A stretch of DNA of 64,000 bases from UBA2020 sp964551435 (GCA_964551435.1 CAZKBS010000001.1:62001-126000); one strand, 5' to 3'. Counted from the stretch's first letter, positions 35,465-44,575 are shown. Notes: generated by a model from the letters alone, not told the origin. Program-made: numbers and translations.

Positions 35465-36195
35465 CGACCGCAGCCGCACAGGGAAACACCGGCGGGCGCC
35501 TCGAAGGCCGCCTTGCCCTCGTCACCGGCGCATCGCGCGGACTGGGCGCGGCTGTCGCCGAAGCCTATGCCCGCGAAGGCGCGCATGTCATCCTGCTCGC
35601 CCGCACGCAAGGTGCGCTTGAAGAAGTGGACGACCGTATTCAGGCCGCGGGCGGCACGGCGACGCTGCTGCCGTTTGACCTGATGGAGCATAAAAAAATC
35701 CCCGCCCTCGGCGCCGCGATTGCGGAGCGTTTTGGCAAGCTGGATATTCTGGCCGCCTGCGCCGCCACGTTGGGCGCGCTGTCGCCCGTGGCCCTGTCCG
35801 ACGCCAAAGTTTATGACGAGGTTATGCGCGTCAATTTCATGGCCAATGTGCATTTGCTGCGGAGCCTCGACGGGCTTTTGCGCGGCAGCATCGCGGGCCG
35901 CGCGATTTTCGTGACCGATCACACGCTGGGCGAGACAAGCCCATTCTGGAGCGCCTACCGCGCGAGCAAGGCAGCGCTTGAGGTCATGGCCGCAACCTAT
36001 GCGCAGGAAGTATCGTTCAGCCCGCTGCGCGTCAATGTGGTCAATCCGGGCCGCCTGCGCACCGAACTGCGCGCCGCGGCTTTCCCCGGCGAAAACGCCG
36101 CCCTGCTGACGCCACCTGAAAAGGTGACAGATATTTTCGTGCGCCTTGCCGCGGAAGAATGCAGCGATACAGGCCGTATCGTCGCCGCCGCATGA
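35461..36195 (+). CDS. SDR-family oxidoreductase, atypical active site
   Basis: A 244-residue Rossmann-fold short-chain dehydrogenase/reductase. The cofactor loop TGASRGLG (22-29) and catalytic Tyr166/Lys170 (YRASK) are present. Where the family has the catalytic Ser, thirteen residues before the Tyr, this protein has Asp153 (VTDHTLGE), and the NNAG block reads ACAAT. Closest in shape to the YciK group. It may be a poor oxidoreductase or a binding protein. Overlaps the following CDF gene by 4 bp. Confidence 0.85.
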   Translation: MTTAAAQGNTGGRLEGRLALVTGASRGLGAAVAEAYAREGAHVILLARTQGALEEVDDRIQAAGGTATLLPFDLMEHKKIPALGAAIAERFGKLDILAACAATLGALSPVALSDAKVYDEVMRVNFMANVHLLRSLDGLLRGSIAGRAIFVTDHTLGETSPFWSAYRASKAALEVMAATYAQEVSFSPLRVNVVNPGRLRTELRAAAFPGENAALLTPPEKVTDIFVRLAAEECSDTGRIVAAA

Positions 36196-37154
36196 ATACG
36201 CCGAACCCCCATCTGCACGGGTCGAACCCGAAGCTGCAGCTGGAACTGAAGCTGAAGCGCATGGCGACCACCGCCAGCATCACGGTCGCCACGATTTTGA
36301 TCATCACCAAGGTCACCGCCTTTCTGATGACCAATTCGGTGAGCCTGCTGTCGTCGCTGATGGATTCGTTTTTCGATTTGCTGGCATCGCTCGTGACCAT
36401 GCTCGGCGTCATGCATGCGGCGACGCCCGCCGACGAAGACCACCGCTTCGGTCACGGCAAGCTGGAGGCGCTGGCGGCGCTGGCGCAGTCGATTTTCGTT
36501 TTCGGCTCGTCGATGTTCCTGATGGTCGAATCGGCACGCCGCATCCTGAACCCCGAACCTTTGAAAGACGCCGATATCGGCATTCTGGTCATGCTGCTGT
36601 CGATTATTCTGACGGCGAGCCTGATCAGCTTCCAGCGCTATGTGGTCAAGAAAACCAAATCCGTCGCGATATCGGCCGACCGCCTGCACTATACGGGCGA
36701 TTTGATGATGAACACGACGGTCATCGCCGCGCTGCTGCTGGCCAAATACACCGAATGGCCGTATTTCGATCCGCTGTTCGCGGTCATCATCGCCGTTTTG
36801 CTGCTGCGCGGCGCCTGGGGCATCCTGATATCGTCGGCGGATATTCTGATGGACAAGGAACTGCCCGACGAAGATCGGCGCAAAATCGAAGACATCGCAA
36901 CGTCCCACCCGCATGTCGTGTCCATCCACGACTTGCGCACCCGCAGCACGGGCAACCACGTATTCATCGAGTTCCATGTGGAGATGGACGGCGAGATGTC
37001 GCTGAACCGCGCGCATGACATCACGGAGGAGCTGGAGAAAAAACTCTACGCCGCCTTCCCCAAAGCGGAAATCCTGATGCATCAGGAACCGGCGGGCATT
37101 GACGACCACCGCCTCGACCACCGCATTCAATCGGCGCCCGCAGGCGGCAAATAG
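36192..37154 (+). CDS. Cation diffusion facilitator (FieF-like) transporter
   Basis: A 320-residue metal/proton antiporter with six membrane helices (about 25-215) and a C-terminal cytoplasmic domain (about 220-300). The transport-site residues are visible as DSFFD and HYTGD, the D-x3-D and H-x3-D pair of the FieF/YiiP group. Exports divalent metals such as zinc or iron; the specific metal cannot be assigned. The ATG at 36192 overlaps the SDR stop. Confidence 0.92.
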   Translation: MNTPNPHLHGSNPKLQLELKLKRMATTASITVATILIITKVTAFLMTNSVSLLSSLMDSFFDLLASLVTMLGVMHAATPADEDHRFGHGKLEALAALAQSIFVFGSSMFLMVESARRILNPEPLKDADIGILVMLLSIILTASLISFQRYVVKKTKSVAISADRLHYTGDLMMNTTVIAALLLAKYTEWPYFDPLFAVIIAVLLLRGAWGILISSADILMDKELPDEDRRKIEDIATSHPHVVSIHDLRTRSTGNHVFIEFHVEMDGEMSLNRAHDITEELEKKLYAAFPKAEILMHQEPAGIDDHRLDHRIQSAPAGGK

Positions 37155-37169
37155 GCCGCAAACAAGAAA

Positions 37170-38609
37170 TCAATCGGCGTAGGGGTTGCGGCTGGTCTTG
37201 ATAATTAGACGCACCGGTGTTGCGGGCATATTGAAATCGCGGCGCAGGCCGTTGATGAGATAACGCTGGTGCGTCTCCGGATAATCGTCGGGGCGCGATA
37301 CCCATATCGCGAATGTCGGCGGGCGGGCCTTGATCTGCGTCATGTAGCGCAGCCGGTTCTGGCGGCCATTGACCAGCGGTGCGGGGTTTTGCGATTCCAT
37401 CATGCGCAGCCAACGGTTGAGCTTGCCGGTGCCGATGCGGTGGTTCCACAGGTTATAAACATCCAGTACGGCCTGCATGACCTTTTCGACGCGCTGGCCC
37501 TTGATGGCCGACACGGTCACGATGGGAATATCCCGCACTTGCGCCAGCTGGGTCGACAGCTGGTGTTTCAGCTCTTCCAGTGTCGCTTCTTTTTCCTTGA
37601 CCAGATCCCACTTGTTGACGACGACGACCATAGCGCGTCCCTCGTCCACGATGTGGCCGGCAATGGTCAAATCCTGTTTTTCAAACAGGGTTTCACCGTC
37701 AATCACCATCACCACAACCTGCGCCAGACGAATGGCGCGCAGCGTGTCTTCGACCGCCATGCGCTCGATGTAGTTCACAACCTTCGCCTTGCGGCGCAGA
37801 CCTGCCGTATCGACAAGGCGCAGCTGACGTCCGCCAAATTCCCAATCCACATGGATGGCGTCGCGGGTGATGCCCGCTTCGGGGCCGGTCATGGCGCGCT
37901 CTTCGCCCAAAATGGCGTTGAGCAGCGTCGATTTGCCGACGTTGGGGCGCCCTGCAATCGCGATTTTAATCGGCTTGCTGAGATCCTCGGCCGGAACCTC
38001 TTCGTCACCAAAACCGGTTTCGTCGCCTTCGTGATATTTCTGGAACAGAACCTCGATGTCTTCTTCGGGCTCTTCGGCGTTCAGTGCGGCAAAGCGCGCG
38101 GCTTTGGCTTCGGCTTCTTCGACTTTGGGCTTCAAAATCTCGTAAAGCTCTTCCATGCCAAGGCCGTGTTCGGCGGAAATGGCAATCGGCTCGCCAAGGC
38201 CGAGTTCGTAGGCCTCATACAAACCCTCCGCGCCGCTGCGGCTTTCGCATTTATTGACGACAAGGGCGCTCGGAATATTCTGACGGCGCAGCCAGTCGGC
38301 AAAGTGCCTGTCCATCGGCGTGATGCCGGTACGTGCATCGACCACCAGCAGCGCCATGTCAGCCCGCGCAAGCGCGCGTTCGGTCTGTTGGCGCATGCGC
38401 CCCTGGATGGAGCTGTCAAAACTTTCTTCGAGACCCGCCGTATCGATGACGCGGAAACTGAGACCCATCAGATGGGCATCCGCTTCGCGCCAGTCACGTG
38501 TCAGGCCGGGGGTGTCGTGCACCAGCGCCAGCTTTTTACCCGCCAGCCGGTTGAACAGCGTCGATTTGCCGACGTTGGGGCGGCCGATGATGGCGAGGGA
38601 AAAAGTCAT
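37170..38609 (-). CDS. der: Ribosome-biogenesis GTPase Der
   Basis: A 479-residue protein with two tandem GTPase domains and a C-terminal KH-like domain, needed for 50S assembly. GRPNVGKST occurs twice (about residues 8-16 and 218-226), with the matching DTAGLEE, NKCE, DTAGLRR and NKWD switch and guanine motifs. Its C-terminus (RPDDYPETHQRYLINGLR) is the usual KH-like end. It is last in the yfgM-bamB-der operon. Confidence 0.97.
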   Translation of the reverse strand: MTFSLAIIGRPNVGKSTLFNRLAGKKLALVHDTPGLTRDWREADAHLMGLSFRVIDTAGLEESFDSSIQGRMRQQTERALARADMALLVVDARTGITPMDRHFADWLRRQNIPSALVVNKCESRSGAEGLYEAYELGLGEPIAISAEHGLGMEELYEILKPKVEEAEAKAARFAALNAEEPEEDIEVLFQKYHEGDETGFGDEEVPAEDLSKPIKIAIAGRPNVGKSTLLNAILGEERAMTGPEAGITRDAIHVDWEFGGRQLRLVDTAGLRRKAKVVNYIERMAVEDTLRAIRLAQVVVMVIDGETLFEKQDLTIAGHIVDEGRAMVVVVNKWDLVKEKEATLEELKHQLSTQLAQVRDIPIVTVSAIKGQRVEKVMQAVLDVYNLWNHRIGTGKLNRWLRMMESQNPAPLVNGRQNRLRYMTQIKARPPTFAIWVSRPDDYPETHQRYLINGLRRDFNMPATPVRLIIKTSRNPYAD

Positions 38610-38660
38610 GGTGCAGGTATATCCGTTTCTATTGTTATCAGCGCGGCGCGCTTTTTATTG

Positions 38661-40007
38661 TCAGCGCCACGCGCTGAGGGTGCCGTTTTGCGACAACACG
38701 ATCATCGTGCCACCCGCCACCACCGGCGCCATCAGCGTTTCGCCGGGCAAACGGTGGGTTGCCAGCACGCTGCCGTCCAGCGGGCTCAGCACCAGCATGT
38801 CGCGGTTGCTGCCTGTCACAATCAGATGATCGCTCGCAAGGATCGGGCCGGCCCAGACCACGGGCTCGCTGTGTTTTTTGTCGGCCCAGCGCGGCAAATC
38901 GGCAACCCAGCGCACTTCGCCGGTCGCACGTTTGAGCGCGACGACCTGCTGTTCGGTACTGATGCTGAAAACCGTATCGCCCGCCACCCACGGCATTTCG
39001 GAGCTGCCCAGTTCACGCTGCCAGCGGCGCTGGCCCGTGACCTGATCCAGCGCCACCATGCGGCCGCTGTAGCTGACGGCGAAAACCATACCGCGGTCGA
39101 TGACCGGCAGGCCGCGCACATCGGCAATCGCCGACAGCGCGCCGCCACGGCGCACCGCAGACAGGTTATCCTGCCACACGACCTGTCCGTTTTCAGGACG
39201 CAGGCCAAATAATTCACCCGAAGAAAGCGGCAGCACGACCAGCGTTTCATCCGCCGCGACAGACGCGGAACCGAGCAGGTTCGTCGCCTCGCTGACGCCG
39301 GCGTATTGCCAAATCAGCTTGCCATCGGCGGCGCCATAAACCATCAGACGGTTATCGAGGGTCACCAGATACACGCGGCCATCCATGACCGTCGGGGCGC
39401 TGCGCGCAGGCGCGGGCAGAACCGCGCGCCAGATATCGCCGCCCGTTGCGGGGTCAACCGCCATCAGGTGTTTGTATCCCGCCGTCACATAAAGCTTGCC
39501 TTCATGCCACGCAAGACCGCCGCCGACAGCGCCGCTTTTCCCCTCGCCGCGCGGCACCACGGACTGGCGCCACTGGCGTTTGCCGTTTTCAAGCGCGAAG
39601 GCGCTGAGGTTGCCTTCGGTATCCAGCGTATAAACGCGGTCTTCCGCGACGACCGGAATGGCCGTCAGGGGCGTGCGTTTATCGCCGCCGGCACCGATTG
39701 ACTCGCTCCAGACTTTTTTGAAGGTCGGCGAAAGCGCGACATGTGTCATCGCATGGTTGGGATATCCGCCCACCTGCGGCCAGAATTTATTTTCCCAGAT
39801 TTCGGGCAGGGCGATATCTTCCGCCTCCAGCGCCGGATTGGGCACAAGGTCTTTTTGCAGTTGCAAAATCGACAGGCGTTCGCCGGGCAGCGGCGGGTCT
39901 TTGTCGCTGCCGAAGATTTTTTCCGCGTTTTCGCAGCCGCTCAGCAGCAGCGCGCAGGCGAGCACACAGGCCAGCCCCGCAGGGGAAGAAGCGCCGCGCC
40001 GTTTCAT
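38661..40007 (-). CDS. bamB: Outer-membrane assembly lipoprotein BamB
   Basis: A 448-residue eight-bladed beta-propeller lipoprotein of the BAM complex, which inserts outer-membrane proteins. Signal peptide and lipobox LLLSGC (Cys25) are visible. PQQ-like propeller blades repeat with patterns such as VYTLDTEGNLSAFALENGKR and TGQRRWQRELG. It overlaps the yfgM stop by 4 bp, and der follows after 51 bp, the common proteobacterial order. Confidence 0.92.
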   Translation of the reverse strand: MKRRGASSPAGLACVLACALLLSGCENAEKIFGSDKDPPLPGERLSILQLQKDLVPNPALEAEDIALPEIWENKFWPQVGGYPNHAMTHVALSPTFKKVWSESIGAGGDKRTPLTAIPVVAEDRVYTLDTEGNLSAFALENGKRQWRQSVVPRGEGKSGAVGGGLAWHEGKLYVTAGYKHLMAVDPATGGDIWRAVLPAPARSAPTVMDGRVYLVTLDNRLMVYGAADGKLIWQYAGVSEATNLLGSASVAADETLVVLPLSSGELFGLRPENGQVVWQDNLSAVRRGGALSAIADVRGLPVIDRGMVFAVSYSGRMVALDQVTGQRRWQRELGSSEMPWVAGDTVFSISTEQQVVALKRATGEVRWVADLPRWADKKHSEPVVWAGPILASDHLIVTGSNRDMLVLSPLDGSVLATHRLPGETLMAPVVAGGTMIVLSQNGTLSAWR

Positions 40008-40654
40008 CCGCGCCCCGCTTCACCGGTGGATTGCATGTAAAGGCCGCGCAGCGTGGTCGCGCGCGCGCGCACTTCGTCGGGCGCATCGGTGCTGCCGGTA
40101 ATAACGCCGAGGGTATCGACGGCTTCTTTCATTTTGTTTTCACGCGCAAACAGCAGCGCCTCCATTTCCAGCGCAGAATAACGCCAAACGCTTTTGGGGC
40201 CCGTCAGCGGTTTCAGCGCCGCATGCAGTTTTAGCGCATCGCCCGTGTCAAGACGGTGGCTGACCGCCAGCAGCGCCGCCAGATCACGGTAAACGCCATC
40301 AAGGCCGCGCGTCGCGGCGATGCCGTCGTAAACCGCAGCGGCCTGTTCGCCTTCGCCTTTTTGCGCGTGAATGGCCGCCGTCACAAAACCTGCGAGGGCG
40401 CTATGCGTGCCGCGGCCTTCGCCCGCCAGTTTTTTGAGCGCCGCTTCGTCCGCTGCATCCATGGCGTTGAACAGTTCGTACGTCGCCTGCGCATCGCGGT
40501 TAAGCGTATGCTGGCGCCAGTAGCTGAGCGCGGCGGTCATCACAATCGCCAGAATGATGCCGCCGACGATCCAGGCGCGGTTTTCAATCCATAACGCCTT
40601 GAGACGTTCTTCGCGCATATCATCCTGAATTTGCCTCATTACATCGTCGGACAT
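40004..40654 (-). CDS. yfgM: YfgM-like membrane-anchored TPR protein
   Basis: A 216-residue protein with one membrane segment (about 28-46, AWIVGGIILAIVMTAALSYW) and a periplasmic domain of TPR-like helices, matching YfgM, a SecYEG-associated factor encoded before bamB. The ATG at 40654 (MSDDVMRQ) is preferred; an in-frame ATG at 40681 adds nine polar residues. Confidence 0.85.
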   Translation of the reverse strand: MSDDVMRQIQDDMREERLKALWIENRAWIVGGIILAIVMTAALSYWRQHTLNRDAQATYELFNAMDAADEAALKKLAGEGRGTHSALAGFVTAAIHAQKGEGEQAAAVYDGIAATRGLDGVYRDLAALLAVSHRLDTGDALKLHAALKPLTGPKSVWRYSALEMEALLFARENKMKEAVDTLGVITGSTDAPDEVRARATTLRGLYMQSTGEAGRG

Positions 40655-40787
40655 CGGGGCTTCCTGTCTGTTTGTTCTCATATCTTTGAAATGCCGCCCT
40701 AAAATTGGCCCAAAGACCCCGCCGGGTCAAGGAAAACCCCGCCCCGGCCGCGCTTAAAACCACCTTTAAAATTGACATAACGCGGGG

Positions 40788-40816
40788 TTGACGCCCCCAA
40801 AGACGGATGATATGAC
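40788..40816 (+). promoter_or_regulatory. Sigma-70-type promoter
   Basis: TTGACG, a 17-bp spacer and TATGAC, upstream of the ankyrin gene at 40894; the ATG has an AGGAG site eight bases away. Confidence 0.5.
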
Positions 40817-40893
40817 GGAAAGCATTCTTTCAACAGCTTTGAACACCCCACGCGGCGCCCGAAGGCGGCGCGTCCCGTACAGGAGCGATATTC

Positions 40894-41484
40894 ATGCCCT
40901 CTTTCCGCGACATTTTCCGCCGCGCCAGCGAATCCGAAAAAGCGCAAAAGCGTATGGAAGCCGCCAATAAAACAAACCTGCGCGGCACCAACGAGCTTTT
41001 CCGCGCGATTGAACGCGGCGCGCACAGCGACGTGGTTAAACTGATCGAGGACGGCGCCGATATCCACGCACGCAGCAAATCGCAAAGCATCTTGTCCAAC
41101 ATGATGTTCCGCGTGCCCTATGCCGCGGGCTCGACGCCGCTGCATGCGGCGGCGCTGCTGGGGCATTTCAATATTGCCGATACGCTGTTGCGCCACGGCG
41201 CCGACCCGAATGTCCGCAACAACGAAGGCCACACCGCGCTTGATTACGCGCTGATGAGCCACGCGTGGTTCGAGGATAACCTTGCCAAAAAGCAACAATC
41301 CAGCATCACGCTGGCGCGCTTTGTCAGCGCGGCCGCCGATAAGGTCAATATCTATCAGCGGACCATCACCCTGCTGCTCGCGCGCAACGGCAAACCCGGC
41401 CTGCTGGAGCTGCCGGAGCGGTTCAAAGAAATGATCCCCGCCAAACGCCGCAAAGCCCCACAGGAAGACGGCCCCGGGCTTTAA
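40894..41484 (+). CDS. Ankyrin-repeat protein 1
   Basis: A 196-residue soluble protein with three ankyrin units (about 32-60, 79-110 with GSTPLHAAALLGHFNIADTL, 112-130), then a helical extension and a short basic tail ending PQEDGPGL. No signal peptide or enzymatic domain. It faces three ankyrin genes on the other strand, ending 16 bp from the nearest. A binding role is likely; target unknown. Confidence 0.85.
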   Translation: MPSFRDIFRRASESEKAQKRMEAANKTNLRGTNELFRAIERGAHSDVVKLIEDGADIHARSKSQSILSNMMFRVPYAAGSTPLHAAALLGHFNIADTLLRHGADPNVRNNEGHTALDYALMSHAWFEDNLAKKQQSSITLARFVSAAADKVNIYQRTITLLLARNGKPGLLELPERFKEMIPAKRRKAPQEDGPGL

Positions 41485-41500
41485 GCCTTTTCAAAAAATA

Positions 41501-41998
41501 TCAGGAACAGCCCGGCCCGCGTGGCGGACGGGGACGCAGGCGAAATGCATCTGCACCGCCAGCGGCATCTATGTGCGCCTCGAGCGCCGCGCGCGCAACT
41601 GCATCAAAAGCGGACTGCGCGGTGGTTGTTTCCTCGCCGGTCTCTTCTGCGGCGGTGCCGGATATCGGGGCTTCGGGCGTCAGGTCGTCTTCATCATGGC
41701 GACGCGCGCCGCAGCTGCGCAAGTATTCGGCAATTTGCGGATGGTCTTCGGCAATCGCGGTATCCAGCGGAAAATCACCCACGCGGTCGGCGACGTTGAG
41801 CTTCGCCCCGCCGCCCACCAGCACCTTGACCATCAAAAGATCGCCCTGAATGACCGCTTCGTGCAGCGGGGTGATATCGGGGCGGTCTGCCGCGACGTTC
41901 GGGCTTTCACCCGCTGACAACCGCGCCCGCACGGCGCTGACGCTGCCCGATTGCACGGACTTGAGAAAGGCCTGTTCCTGTGCGCTGAGTCGTGACAT
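41501..41998 (-). CDS. Ankyrin-repeat protein 2
   Basis: A 165-residue protein with three ankyrin units in the first ~95 residues (DITPLHEAVIQGDLLMVKVL, then DFPLDTAIAEDHPQIAEYL), an acidic Thr/Glu linker and a Pro/Arg tail FRLRPRPPRGPGCS. Last of three same-strand ankyrin genes, 5 bp behind the upstream one. Confidence 0.85.
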   Translation of the reverse strand: MSRLSAQEQAFLKSVQSGSVSAVRARLSAGESPNVAADRPDITPLHEAVIQGDLLMVKVLVGGGAKLNVADRVGDFPLDTAIAEDHPQIAEYLRSCGARRHDEDDLTPEAPISGTAAEETGEETTTAQSAFDAVARAALEAHIDAAGGADAFRLRPRPPRGPGCS

Positions 41999-42003
41999 GG
42001 CGG

Positions 42004-42777
42004 TTACGGCTGCGGCGGTTTTTTGCCGCCGGTTTTGGGCGGACGTGTGCCAAGACGGAAATCCGGCTGCACATAGGATTCAAGCTGCGCGCGATGCGCG
42101 GCGGCCATGAAGGCATCCACATCATGCGCGGCGGCATAATCTTTGGGCAGGGCATCCCACAGTTTGCGGAACTCATCGGGTGCGTCTTTCCAGACATCGA
42201 CATCCATCAAAAGCGGCAGCTGGCCCTGCTGGCAAATCTTCAAAATCGTGCTGTCACCATCGGCACCGCGCGCAGTCAGATCGCCTGCGGTAAGTTTATC
42301 GGGCGTGCCGGCCGCCGCGCGTGCCAGCGTCATGACAGCGGCAAGCCCGCCGCGACTGACCGCATGGTGAAACTGGTCACTGAGGTTTTCAAAACTGGCC
42401 CGGCGCATATCGGCAAGAGAGCCAAACGGCAGCGCGGTTTCCGCACGCACCGCAGAGACCGCCAGCGCGGCAAGGCGATAGGCGGCGGCATCATGGCCCA
42501 TCGCGCGGGCCAGCTGTTCGGGCGTACGGCCATCGGCGTCATAGGATACGGCAGGCACGCCGCGCGCCACAAAGGCGGTAATCGTTTCCGTCTCGCCCCA
42601 CAGCGCCGCAAAATGCGTCAGGCTGCGGCCCGCTTCATCCGTCCAGCGCGGGTCAAGACCGGCATCCAGCGCCGCCAGCAAATCTGCGCCGCGGCGCGCA
42701 TCGATCATATCGGCGATATTTTCGTCGCTAAAACGCGGCGCGGGTGGCGTTGTTTTCGGGGGCTGTTTGCGGGCCAT
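42004..42777 (-). CDS. Ankyrin-repeat protein 3
   Basis: A 257-residue protein with degenerate ankyrin units (about 20-110, RSLTHFAALWGETETITAFV; and about 130-200), ending in FRLGTRPPKTGGKKPPQP. The middle gene of the three-gene ankyrin run; 48 bp behind the larger upstream gene. No signal peptide. Confidence 0.8.
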   Translation of the reverse strand: MARKQPPKTTPPAPRFSDENIADMIDARRGADLLAALDAGLDPRWTDEAGRSLTHFAALWGETETITAFVARGVPAVSYDADGRTPEQLARAMGHDAAAYRLAALAVSAVRAETALPFGSLADMRRASFENLSDQFHHAVSRGGLAAVMTLARAAAGTPDKLTAGDLTARGADGDSTILKICQQGQLPLLMDVDVWKDAPDEFRKLWDALPKDYAAAHDVDAFMAAAHRAQLESYVQPDFRLGTRPPKTGGKKPPQP

Positions 42778-42825
42778 GTTATTTCATCCTGCTGCGCGCG
42801 CGTTTTACAGCGCACCGGTTGTTTT

Positions 42826-44061
42826 TTAAGTCGTGCCCGGACCGCGCGGTTTGCGCGGGCGGGGCTTGAGGCGGATATCGTCCGCCTGTTCGTCGGCACG
42901 GCGGTTCAGCTCTTCGCGCTGGTATTTATAAATATCGCGCACGGCCGCGTCGAAATCGACCTGCACCTTGGCGCGCGGGTCCGCATCGATATAGGGGCGC
43001 AGCGCCAACATTTCATCCAGCCGGTCGCGCCAGACCACTGCGGTAAACAGCGACGACAGCCGGCGGCTGGCGATGAAGGCTTCAAGCAGCGTTTCACCGC
43101 CATAATAATCGCTGCGTTTCAGCAAATCCGCGCGGGTCAAACCGCCCTTGCTGCGCGCTATCGCATCCATCACGAAATCTATCTTGCCCATGCGCACAAG
43201 GAAATGCAGCGCCGTCGTTTTGCCATCGAGGCCGATGGGCACATAGGCGCGCAGATCGGTAATCGTGAGCTCTTCGGGGCGGCGGCTGAACAGCGTGCGC
43301 GCGCCCTTGGCATCCAGCGTTTTATAAATCTCGTGCCAGGCGGTGCCGAGCAAATCCTTGGCCCCTACCCACCACAGCATATCAAGCGACGTTTCGCCGC
43401 GTCCGCTTACGGCATGCACATCCGCGCCCGCCGCCAGAAGCGCGTTGACCTTGCCGGTATCGCAGCGTGCAATCGCCAGATGCAAGGCGGAGTAGCGCGC
43501 GCGCCCTTCGGTATTTTCAATCGCATTGGCATCCGCGCCAAGGCGCAGGGCGCGCTCCACCTCTTCGGTCGTGCCTTTATGGATGGCGCGCATCAGGACC
43601 TTGTCGATGCGCGTCTGGTAATTGCTGACCAGCACTTCGTCGGGCAGGTAGCGCGGGTCGTTGCCGATCAGCTGGAAATTCGCTCCCGCATCGGACAGCA
43701 GCCGGATACCCAGCGTGAAATGGTTGCGATAAGCAGCATCGAGCGCGCTGGCGCCGTCGTTGTCGGTATCCGACAGTTCGGCGTCATATTCGATCAGCAG
43801 CTTCAAAAGCGCGGCATCGCCCCGCTCCACCGCTGCATGCACGGGCGGCAAACCGCCCGGCAGGACGCGGTCAGGGCAGGCGCCCGCTTTCAGCGCCGCT
43901 TCAATTTCCGCATGGTCGATGACGCCGCGTTTCATCGCGGCAAGAAAACGGTTATCCGCCGCTTCCTGCGCCGCCGTTTTCACAGCATCAGCCACCGTAC
44001 TGCAAAGAAGCTTTTGCAGCGGCTGGTCGTCGTCGATGTCACGCGGCTGGCGGGGGGACAC
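42826..44061 (-). CDS. Ankyrin-repeat protein 4
   Basis: A 411-residue protein with two blocks of ankyrin units (about 35-130, GLPPVHAAVERGDAALLKLL; and about 155-230, YSALHLAIARCDTGKVNALL) plus a third degenerate block (about 270-330). A charged helical region leads to the tail IRLKPRPRKPRGPGTT, which closely matches that of ankyrin protein 2. First gene of the run, so its upstream region should hold the promoter. Confidence 0.85.
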   Translation of the reverse strand: MSPRQPRDIDDDQPLQKLLCSTVADAVKTAAQEAADNRFLAAMKRGVIDHAEIEAALKAGACPDRVLPGGLPPVHAAVERGDAALLKLLIEYDAELSDTDNDGASALDAAYRNHFTLGIRLLSDAGANFQLIGNDPRYLPDEVLVSNYQTRIDKVLMRAIHKGTTEEVERALRLGADANAIENTEGRARYSALHLAIARCDTGKVNALLAAGADVHAVSGRGETSLDMLWWVGAKDLLGTAWHEIYKTLDAKGARTLFSRRPEELTITDLRAYVPIGLDGKTTALHFLVRMGKIDFVMDAIARSKGGLTRADLLKRSDYYGGETLLEAFIASRRLSSLFTAVVWRDRLDEMLALRPYIDADPRAKVQVDFDAAVRDIYKYQREELNRRADEQADDIRLKPRPRKPRGPGTT

Positions 44062-44222
44062 GCGGCCTATCCTTTCGCGGAATTATGTATTCATGGAAGG
44101 TAGTTTTTTACCATAGGCGCAGGGGGCGGGTAAACCCGAAATCACCCGAAAAACAGCATTGAAACCCCCGCAGCGCAGCATCAGCAGCTTCGCTTTGCGA
44201 TGGCGGTTTTGCTTGACGAATC

Positions 44223-44252
44223 TTGAATTTCCGTATTATTTTCATTTATACT
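44223..44252 (+). promoter_or_regulatory. Sigma-70-type promoter of 82-residue gene
   Basis: TTGAAT, an 18-bp spacer and TATACT, in an AT-rich patch. TTGACG at 44213 is an alternative -35. The -10 overlaps a NadQ-operator-like inverted repeat. Confidence 0.5.
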
Positions 44253-44265
44253 CAAAAAGAGCACA
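44247..44265. promoter_or_regulatory. Inverted repeat like the nadA operator
   Basis: TATACTC-AAAAA-GAGCACA agrees with TATACTC-TATTA-GAGCATA of the nadA promoter at 13 of 14 half-site positions, with the same 5-bp spacer. It sits on the -10 element of the 44285 gene. Confidence 0.5.
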
Positions 44266-44284
44266 AATGAAAAGGAGGCGCCCC

Positions 44285-44533
44285 ATGTCCAAACCCGCCC
44301 GCGATTTCAGCAAAACCGCCTGCGTTCGGGAAACCCGCGCGCTTTGCAAAGTCATGGAGGCGCTCGCGGCCCTCGATGCCGACGGCCGCGCTTTCGTCCT
44401 TGGGACGGCAGCGGCGCGGCTAGGCGTACGGATCACCGCACCCGGCCCCGAAAAGCCTGCGAAAAAAGCCGTTGATAAAACCCACTGGTTCAGCGACACG
44501 CAGCCCTTCGGCCCGCGCAACGTTGATTGCTGA
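44285..44533 (+). CDS. Small hypothetical protein
   Basis: An 82-residue protein. A helical middle (LCKVMEALAALDADGRAFVL) resembles the short helical module of many unnamed bacterial proteins where a conserved Leu-Asp pair precedes an Arg and Val-Leu. Ends in HWFSDTQPFGPRNVDC. The ATG at 44285 has a perfect AGGAGG site seven bases upstream, which decides the start over an ATG at 44267. Function unknown; possibly in the NadQ regulon. Confidence 0.6.
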   Translation: MSKPARDFSKTACVRETRALCKVMEALAALDADGRAFVLGTAAARLGVRITAPGPEKPAKKAVDKTHWFSDTQPFGPRNVDC

Positions 44534-44537
44534 AGCT

Positions 44538-44575
44538 GCGCGGGAATAAGGCCGCAATTTGCTTTATTTCCGCGC
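44538..44575 (+). terminator. Long stem-loop after the 82-residue gene
   Basis: GCGCGGGAATAA pairs with TTATTTCCGCGC over 12 bp (one G-T). No T run follows, so it may be a processing or stability element, not a classical terminator. Confidence 0.45.

Noticed and set aside
40700..40893. Possible tRNA or RNA gene upstream of the first ankyrin gene
   Set aside because: No cloverleaf or CCA-like end; the short GACCC/GGGTC stem is too weak and the rest is promoter sequence.
41992..44103. Very long open frame opposite the ankyrin genes, up to 703 codons
   Set aside because: Arises because the real genes use GC-rich third positions. The translation is Arg/His/Gln-rich without any motif, and it lacks a ribosome site.
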